This document shows positions 58,633 through 64,000 of a stretch of DNA of 64,000 nucleotides, piece after piece (within the stretch, counting starts at the first letter, position 1; the number at the start of each line of letters is the position of its first letter). The position numbers were made by a program, and so were the translations under genes. Where the stretch lies: NCBI RefSeq assembly GCF_023072595.1, contig NZ_JALLGK010000008.1, positions 238,044 through 302,043 of the forward strand. The letters run 5' to 3'. The DNA comes from Streptomyces sp. XM4193. GTDB lineage: Bacteria > Actinomycetota > Actinomycetes > Streptomycetales > Streptomycetaceae. A model generated the notes under the pieces. The model searched no databases. It saw only the letters and a program-made list of their open reading frames with translations, and was not told where the DNA came from.

Positions 58633-61600
58633 ATGCCGATACTGGATTCCGGCGCGTCCGAGGTGCCCTCGGCACCCAGCACGGTGATCGCCGTCAATCC
58701 GGCGCACCGGCCCGCACCGCGTCTCGCGGTCGCCGCCGCCCGCGCGGGCGCAACCGGCGTACTGGAGCTTCCGCACACCAGCGCACGCGAGGCACTCAAC
58801 GTCCTTGAGCGCACGGCCCGTTGGTCCACCGGAACGTTCGCGGTCCGCATCCGCCCGGGCTGCCCGCTCACCGGCGAGGCGCTGCCGGAGCAGGTCGACA
58901 CCGTGCTGCTGGCCGACCCCGCACGCACGCCCGCCGACTTCGCGGGCCGGACCGTGCTGGTCGAGGTCACCGGGCTGCCCGGCGCACTGGACGCTGCCGC
59001 GAGCGGGGCGTACGGCCTGGTGGTGCGCGGCGCCGAATGCGGCGGCGCGGCAGGCGAGTTGAGCACGTTCGTACTGCTCCAGCAGGTGCTGGGGGCGCTG
59101 CGGGCACAGGGCAGTCGGACGCCCGTCTGGGCCTGGGGCGGTATCGGCCCGCACACGGCGGCTGCCGCTCTGGCGGGCGGGGCCGCCGGTGTCGTGGTGG
59201 ACACCCAACTGGCGCTCCTGGACGAGGCGGAGCTGCCGGCCGAGTTCGCCGATGTGCTGGCAGGTCTGGACGGTTCGGAGACGGTCGTCCACCACGGTCA
59301 GCGGGTGCTGCTGCGCCGCGGCCCGGACGCCCCCGAACTCCCGTCCGACGAGGCCGAGTTCCTGCCGCTGATCGGCGCGGACCGGCTCTCCGAGCAGTTC
59401 CCGCCGGTGGGTGAGGACGCCTATCTGGCCGCCTCCTTCGCCGAGCGCTGGAACTCCGTGAGCGAGGTGGTGCGCGCACTGCGCGGCGCGATGGAGCGCT
59501 ACGCCGCCGCCGACGCCGCCGCCGTCGCCACCGCACTCGGCGAGGATTCCCCCGGCGCCCGCGCGCTGGGCACCCGACTCCCCCTGGCCCAGGGCCCGAT
59601 GACACGGGTGAGCGACCAGCCCGAGTTCGCCGCGGCGGTCGCCGCCGAGGGTGCGCTGCCGTTCATCGCGCTGGCGCTCTCCAACGGGGAGCAGACCCGC
59701 TCGGTGCTGGAACGCACCAAGTCCGCACTCGCCGGGGCCCCTTGGGGCGTCGGCGTACTGGGCTTCGCGGACGAGGAGATACGCACCGCGCAGCTGGACG
59801 TCGTGCGGGAGATGCGCCCGACGCACGCGATCATCGCCGGCGGGCGGCCCGCACAGGCCGCGGCGCTGGAGGCGGAGGGCATCGCGACCTTCCTCCATGT
59901 GCCCTCGCCCGGCCTGCTGAAGCAGTTCCTGGCGGCCGGAGCGCGCAGGTTCATCTTCGAGGGCGCCGAGTGCGGCGGACACGTGGGCCCGCGGCACAGC
60001 TTCCCGCTGTGGGAGGCGCAGGTCTCGATCCTGCGCGAGTTCGTCGCCAAGTCGCCCCGCGCGGCAGGTGAGTTGACCGTGCTGTTCGCCGGTGGAGTGC
60101 ACGACGAGCGCTCCGCGGCGATGGTCGCCGCGCTCGCCGGTCCGCTCACCGGAGCGGGTGCGGCCGTCGGTCTGCTGATGGGCACCGGCTATCTCTTCAC
60201 CGAGGAGGCGGTCGGTGCGGGCGCGATCCTGCGGCCGTTCCAGGACCAGATCCGGGCCGCCGAGCGGACCGACCTGCTGGAGACCGCGCCCGGCCACGCC
60301 ACCCGCTGCGCCCACTCCGCCTTCACCGCCGACTTCGCCGCGCTGCGCGCGGAGTTGCGCGTGCAGGGCGTACCGGAGCGCGACATCTGGGAGCGGCTGG
60401 AGAAGTTCAACGTCGGCCGGCTGCGGCTGGCCAGCAAGGGCATCGAGCGCGTCGGCGCCGAGTTGCGTCCGGTGGACGAGCAGCGCCAGGTCGACGAGGG
60501 CATGTTCATGGCCGGCGAGGTGGTGGTGCTCCGCGAGAGCGTCACCACCATCGCCGCGCTGCACCGTTCGGTGGGCGCCGACGCGGCCGAGTGGCTGCAC
60601 GCCCGCGGGGCGGAGCTGCGCGCCGAGTGGGGCATCGCCGCCGAGGCGCAGGAGCCGGCACCAAAGCCGCTGCGGGTGGCGATCGTCGGCATGGCGGGAA
60701 TGTTCCCCGGCGCCGCCGATTTGGCGGAGTTCTGGGCCAACGTGCTGTCCGGCAAGGACTCGGTCACCGAGGTCCCGGCCAGCCGCTGGGACTCGGGCCT
60801 CTACTACGACCCGGACGGCGACGGCGACCGCACGCCCTCGCGCTGGGGCGGCTTCCTGCCCGAGATCCCGTTCGACCCGCTGAGCTACGGAATTCCGCCC
60901 GCCTCGCTCGGCAGCATCGAGCCGGTGCAGTTGCTCGCGCTGGAGGCGGCGCGCAGGGCGCTGATCGACGCCGGGTACGAGGGCGCCGACGCCGACCACC
61001 GCCGCACCTCCGTCGTCTTCGGCGCGGAGGCGGGCAGCGACCTGTCCAACGCCAGCGTGCTGCGCACCGTACTGCCGTCCTACATCGGCGAGTTGCCGCC
61101 CGAGCTGGACGAGCAGCTGCCGCGGCTGACCGAGGACTCCTTCCCCGGCGTCCTGGCCAACGTCATCGCCGGCCGGATCGCCAACCGGCTCAACCTCGGC
61201 GGCACCAACTACACCGTCGACGCCGCCTGCGCCTCCTCGCTGACCGCGCTGGACGTGGCCTGCAAGGAGCTGACCGGCGGCACCAGCGATCTGGTGCTCT
61301 GCGGCGGCGCCGACCTGCACAACGGCATCAACGACTTCCTCCTCTTCTCCTCCGTGCACGCGCTCTCCCCCTCGGGTCGGTCGGCCACCTTCGACGAGAG
61401 CGCCGACGGCATCGCCCTCGGCGAGGGAGTCGGCTGTGTCGCGCTGAAGCGGCTGGAGGACGCCGAGCGGGACGGCGACCGGATCTACGCGGTCGTCGAC
61501 GGCGTCGGCAGCGCGAGCGACGGTCGGGCGCTCGGCCTGACCGCTCCCCGCCCCGAGGGCCAGCGTTCCGCGCTGACCCGGGCGTACCGCAACGCGGGCG

Positions 61601-64000
61601 TGTCGCCGAGCGAGGTGGGCCTGGTGGAGGCGCACGGCACCGGCACCGTCGTCGGCGACCGCACCGAACTGGGCACGCTGACCGAGGTGTTCGTCGAAGA
61701 GGGCGCGGCGCCGGGCAGCTGCTCGGTGGGCTCGGTGAAGTCCCAGATAGGCCACACCAAATGTGCCGCGGGCCTCGCCGGCCTGATCAAGACGACCCTG
61801 GCGCTCTACCACGGCGTCAAGCCCCCGACTCTGCATCTGAGCCGTCCGAACGCGGCCTGGGACGCGCAGTCCAGCCCCTTCGTCTTCCACCGCGAGGCCA
61901 CCCCGTGGGCGGCCGAGCCGGACCAACGCGTCGCGGGCGTCAGCGCGTTCGGCTTCGGCGGTACGAACTTCCATGCCGTGCTGCGCGGTTACCGGCAGGC
62001 CCCGAGCGCCCACTCCCGGGACAGCTGGCCGGTGGAGCTGCTGACCTTCCGCGGCCGCAACGCCGAGGCGGCCCGCCGGGCGGCGCGCGGACTGCTGGAC
62101 CTGGTGACCCGCAAGGGCGGCGACCGATCCGCCTTCGAGCTGCGGGACTTCGCCCGCGCGGCGAGCCGTCGCAGCGACCGTGCGGCCTCGCGCGGGGAGC
62201 CGGTGCGCATCGCGCTGCTGGCGCCCAGTCTGGCCGCCCTGCCGGAGCTGCTGCGCCGGGCGGCCGCGGGCGAGCACGCGCCCAAGGAGCATCTGTACGC
62301 GGCGGACGCCGGGACGGACGGACCGGAAAACCCCGACAGCGCCGACAGCCCGGCGGACACCGAACTGGGCGCCGAAGCGGGCAAGTTGGCGTTCCTCTTC
62401 CCCGGCCAGGGCAGCCAGAAGCCCGGCATGCTCGCCGAACTCCTGGTCGCCTTCCCCGAGTTGCACCGCTACCTCCAGCTGGGTGAGCGCTGGATCGACG
62501 CGCTCTACCCGCCGGCCGCCTTCGACAAGGAGACCGGCGACGCACAGCTCGCCCGGATCACCGACACGACCGTCGCCCAACCCGCCCTGGGCATCGTCGA
62601 GTTGGCCGCCGCCGAGCTGCTCGCCGGAGTCGGCGTCAGGCCGGCGATGACAGCCGGACACAGCTACGGCGAGCTGGTCGCGCTCGGCGTGGCCGGCGCG
62701 CTGGCGCCCGAGCACGTGCTGGAGGCCAGCGCCGCCCGCGCCGGCGCCATCCTGGACGAGGTTCAGGACGGCGACGCGGGCACGATGGCCGCGGTCAACG
62801 GGACCGCCGAGCAGATCGAGGACGTGCTGCGCACCGCGGGTCTCGCCGACCGCGTGGTGGCCGCGAACCGCAACTCGCCGCGCCAGACGGTGATCTCGGG
62901 CCCGACCGAGGCGGTCGTCGAGGCGGTGGAGCGGCTCAAGGAGGCCGGCCACGCAGGAAAGCGGCTGCAGGTCGCCTGCGCCTTCCACAGCACGCTGGTC
63001 GCCGGTGCCGGTCGGACCTTCCGGCAGCGGCTGGAGGAGTTCCCGGTGCACCCGCCCGAGGTGCCGGTGTACGCGAACCGCACCGCGCGTCCGTACCAGC
63101 TGAGCGCGGACGGCGTACGGGCGGAGCTCGGCGAGCAGATCGGTGCGCCGGTGCGGTTCACCGAGCAGATCGAGGCCATGTACGAGGCGGGCGCCCGGGT
63201 CTTCCTCGAGGTCGGGCCCGGCCGGGTGCTGACCAGGCTGGTCGGCGACGTGCTCGGCGACCGTCCGCACCGGGTGGTGTCGCTGGAGGACCGGCGCGCG
63301 ACCGGACTGACCGGTTTCCTCGCCGCCCTGGCCCAACTGGCCGTGGCGGGCGCGGACATCCGCACCGCGCGGCTCTTCCAGGGACGTGCCTCGGTCGACG
63401 CGGAGAAGGCACCGGAGACGGTGCGCCCGGGTTGGACCGTGGACGGCCACCTCGTACGTCGCGCCGACGGCACCGTGCAGCCGGGCGCGCTGCACCCCGC
63501 CCGCCAGATCAGGGAGCTCATCGTGTCCGAGAACCAGATCCACAGCGCCGGAGTTCCGCAGCCGGCGGGTGCGGCGGATGCGCTGATCGCCGAATTCCTG
63601 CGCAGCAGCCGGGAGATGGTGGCCGCCCAGCGCGACGTGCTGCTCGGCTACCTGGGCGCGACCGAGCTGCCCGCGCGGGCGGCCTCGGCGCCGTCGTACG
63701 TGCCGACGGCCGGCGCGTACGTGCCGACCGCCGAAGCGGCCCCCGCCGCCGCTGCTCGCCCTGCGGCGCCCGCGGCCCTGCCCGCGGCTCCCGCTCCCGC
63801 TCCCGCTCCCGCCGCCGCTCCGGCGCCGGACGGGGCGGCCGTACTGGCAGCGGTGCTCGAAGTCGTCGCCGACCGCACCGGCTACCCCGCCGAAATGATC
63901 GAACCCGACCTCGACCTCGAAGCAGACCTCAGCGTCGACTCCATCAAACGAGCCGAAATCGCCGGCGAACTCGCCACCCGACTCGGCCTCCCCACCGACA
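58633..64000 (+). CDS. PUFA-synthase-like iterative type I polyketide synthase (5' part)
   Basis: Open to the window edge, at least 1,789 codons; ATG 58633 follows GGGAGAAG. Residues 1-650 are a nitronate-monooxygenase-like double module (LGTRLPLAQGPMTRVSDQPE, FEGAECGGHVGPRHS). A ketosynthase follows from about 680 to 1115 with Cys866 (TVDAACASSL), His1001 (VEAHGTGT) and His1041 (SQIGHTKCAAG). The acyltransferase (LAFLFPGQGSQKPG, TAGHSYGEL with Ser1344) ends near 1590. A long Ala/Pro linker leads to an acyl carrier domain with Ser1770 in ADLSVDSIKRAEI, the DSIKR form typical of PUFA synthases. NMO-KS-AT-ACP order and this ACP motif place it with PfaA/hglE-type enzymes. Ketoreductase and dehydratase domains, if any, lie beyond the window. 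Confidence 0.93.
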   Translation, partial: MPILDSGASEVPSAPSTVIAVNPAHRPAPRLAVAAARAGATGVLELPHTSAREALNVLERTARWSTGTFAVRIRPGCPLTGEALPEQVDTVLLADPARTPADFAGRTVLVEVTGLPGALDAAASGAYGLVVRGAECGGAAGELSTFVLLQQVLGALRAQGSRTPVWAWGGIGPHTAAAALAGGAAGVVVDTQLALLDEAELPAEFADVLAGLDGSETVVHHGQRVLLRRGPDAPELPSDEAEFLPLIGADRLSEQFPPVGEDAYLAASFAERWNSVSEVVRALRGAMERYAAADAAAVATALGEDSPGARALGTRLPLAQGPMTRVSDQPEFAAAVAAEGALPFIALALSNGEQTRSVLERTKSALAGAPWGVGVLGFADEEIRTAQLDVVREMRPTHAIIAGGRPAQAAALEAEGIATFLHVPSPGLLKQFLAAGARRFIFEGAECGGHVGPRHSFPLWEAQVSILREFVAKSPRAAGELTVLFAGGVHDERSAAMVAALAGPLTGAGAAVGLLMGTGYLFTEEAVGAGAILRPFQDQIRAAERTDLLETAPGHATRCAHSAFTADFAALRAELRVQGVPERDIWERLEKFNVGRLRLASKGIERVGAELRPVDEQRQVDEGMFMAGEVVVLRESVTTIAALHRSVGADAAEWLHARGAELRAEWGIAAEAQEPAPKPLRVAIVGMAGMFPGAADLAEFWANVLSGKDSVTEVPASRWDSGLYYDPDGDGDRTPSRWGGFLPEIPFDPLSYGIPPASLGSIEPVQLLALEAARRALIDAGYEGADADHRRTSVVFGAEAGSDLSNASVLRTVLPSYIGELPPELDEQLPRLTEDSFPGVLANVIAGRIANRLNLGGTNYTVDAACASSLTALDVACKELTGGTSDLVLCGGADLHNGINDFLLFSSVHALSPSGRSATFDESADGIALGEGVGCVALKRLEDAERDGDRIYAVVDGVGSASDGRALGLTAPRPEGQRSALTRAYRNAGVSPSEVGLVEAHGTGTVVGDRTELGTLTEVFVEEGAAPGSCSVGSVKSQIGHTKCAAGLAGLIKTTLALYHGVKPPTLHLSRPNAAWDAQSSPFVFHREATPWAAEPDQRVAGVSAFGFGGTNFHAVLRGYRQAPSAHSRDSWPVELLTFRGRNAEAARRAARGLLDLVTRKGGDRSAFELRDFARAASRRSDRAASRGEPVRIALLAPSLAALPELLRRAAAGEHAPKEHLYAADAGTDGPENPDSADSPADTELGAEAGKLAFLFPGQGSQKPGMLAELLVAFPELHRYLQLGERWIDALYPPAAFDKETGDAQLARITDTTVAQPALGIVELAAAELLAGVGVRPAMTAGHSYGELVALGVAGALAPEHVLEASAARAGAILDEVQDGDAGTMAAVNGTAEQIEDVLRTAGLADRVVAANRNSPRQTVISGPTEAVVEAVERLKEAGHAGKRLQVACAFHSTLVAGAGRTFRQRLEEFPVHPPEVPVYANRTARPYQLSADGVRAELGEQIGAPVRFTEQIEAMYEAGARVFLEVGPGRVLTRLVGDVLGDRPHRVVSLEDRRATGLTGFLAALAQLAVAGADIRTARLFQGRASVDAEKAPETVRPGWTVDGHLVRRADGTVQPGALHPARQIRELIVSENQIHSAGVPQPAGAADALIAEFLRSSREMVAAQRDVLLGYLGATELPARAASAPSYVPTAGAYVPTAEAAPAAAARPAAPAALPAAPAPAPAPAAAPAPDGAAVLAAVLEVVADRTGYPAEMIEPDLDLEADLSVDSIKRAEIAGELATRLGLPTD

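Noticed and set aside
58582..63543. A 1,653-codon open frame on the minus strand opposite the synthase gene
   Set aside because: It is the mirror of a strongly supported plus-strand synthase with full catalytic motifs. Its own translation is low-complexity Arg/Gly/Ala/Gln sequence without any domain. Long antisense frames are expected at this GC content.

Overview
The window is very GC-rich actinomycete DNA, almost certainly from Streptomyces or a close relative. The evidence is third-codon GC bias, frequent GTG and TTG starts, four-base ATGA/GTGA gene overlaps, an XRE/DUF5753 plus DUF397 pair, a SigE-family sigma factor, an FMN alpha-hydroxyacid oxidase, the PF04672 methyltransferase family and a cobalamin riboswitch ahead of cobN. 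No rRNA, tRNA or CRISPR array was seen. Most of the window is ordinary chromosomal and accessory content. The right edge enters a large polyketide/PUFA-type synthase gene.

Left part (1-12.7 kb): the tail of an ECF sigma factor and its membrane-anchored partner, a NUDIX hydrolase, a secreted GH5 cellulase, a very short membrane protein followed by a strong terminator hairpin, a virginiamycin B lyase-like beta-propeller, a winged-helix protein, an epoxide-hydrolase-type alpha/beta hydrolase, a TIGR03086-type protein, a zinc-ribbon protein, the XRE/DUF397 pair with a divergent operon of three tiny overlapping genes, and a secreted D-Ala-D-Ala carboxypeptidase.

12.7-16.2 kb is the most striking part. 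A dihydrofolate-reductase/RibD-type gene is cut in two by a 2,900-bp element (12909-15808). The element has matching 16-bp terminal inverted repeats and a 3-bp ACT duplication on both sides. Removing it and one ACT restores a continuous 181-codon reading frame. It contains the 3' remnant of an IS5-family transposase, an FAD monooxygenase, a divergent ArsR-type regulator with two palindromic operators, and an intact 871-bp IS5-family insertion sequence. I read it as a composite transposon carrying a regulated monooxygenase.

16.3-36.7 kb: a complete branched-chain-amino-acid-type ABC importer operon translationally coupled to an alpha/beta hydrolase, a PHB-depolymerase-like secreted esterase, a YCII protein, an amidohydrolase, a polytopic membrane protein, a two-component system beside an ABC-2 exporter (with a 20-bp palindrome in its promoter region), a PNPOx-like protein, an amidase, a GNAT protein and an aminoglycoside-adenylyltransferase-like protein.

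36.8-49.5 kb holds corrin-ring synthesis: cobL-cobM-cobK on the plus strand, cobG-cobH-cobIJ on the minus strand (convergent, separated by a 30-bp palindrome), and cobN on the plus strand behind a cobalamin riboswitch. Three DnaA-box-like sites lie just upstream of the riboswitch. CobG makes this the oxygen-dependent route.

49.5-58.6 kb: a frameshifted Rpn/PD-(D/E)XK-type gene with a partial C-terminal duplicate, an MFS exporter/TetR divergent pair with palindromic operators, a cold-shock-domain protein, a SAM methyltransferase, an FMN alpha-hydroxyacid oxidase divergent from an MBL-fold hydrolase, then about 1 kb without a gene whose right half is clearly less GC-rich. From 58633 to the window end runs one open gene of at least 1,789 codons: a nitronate-monooxygenase-like module, ketosynthase, acyltransferase and acyl carrier protein, resembling PUFA-synthase-type iterative PKSs.
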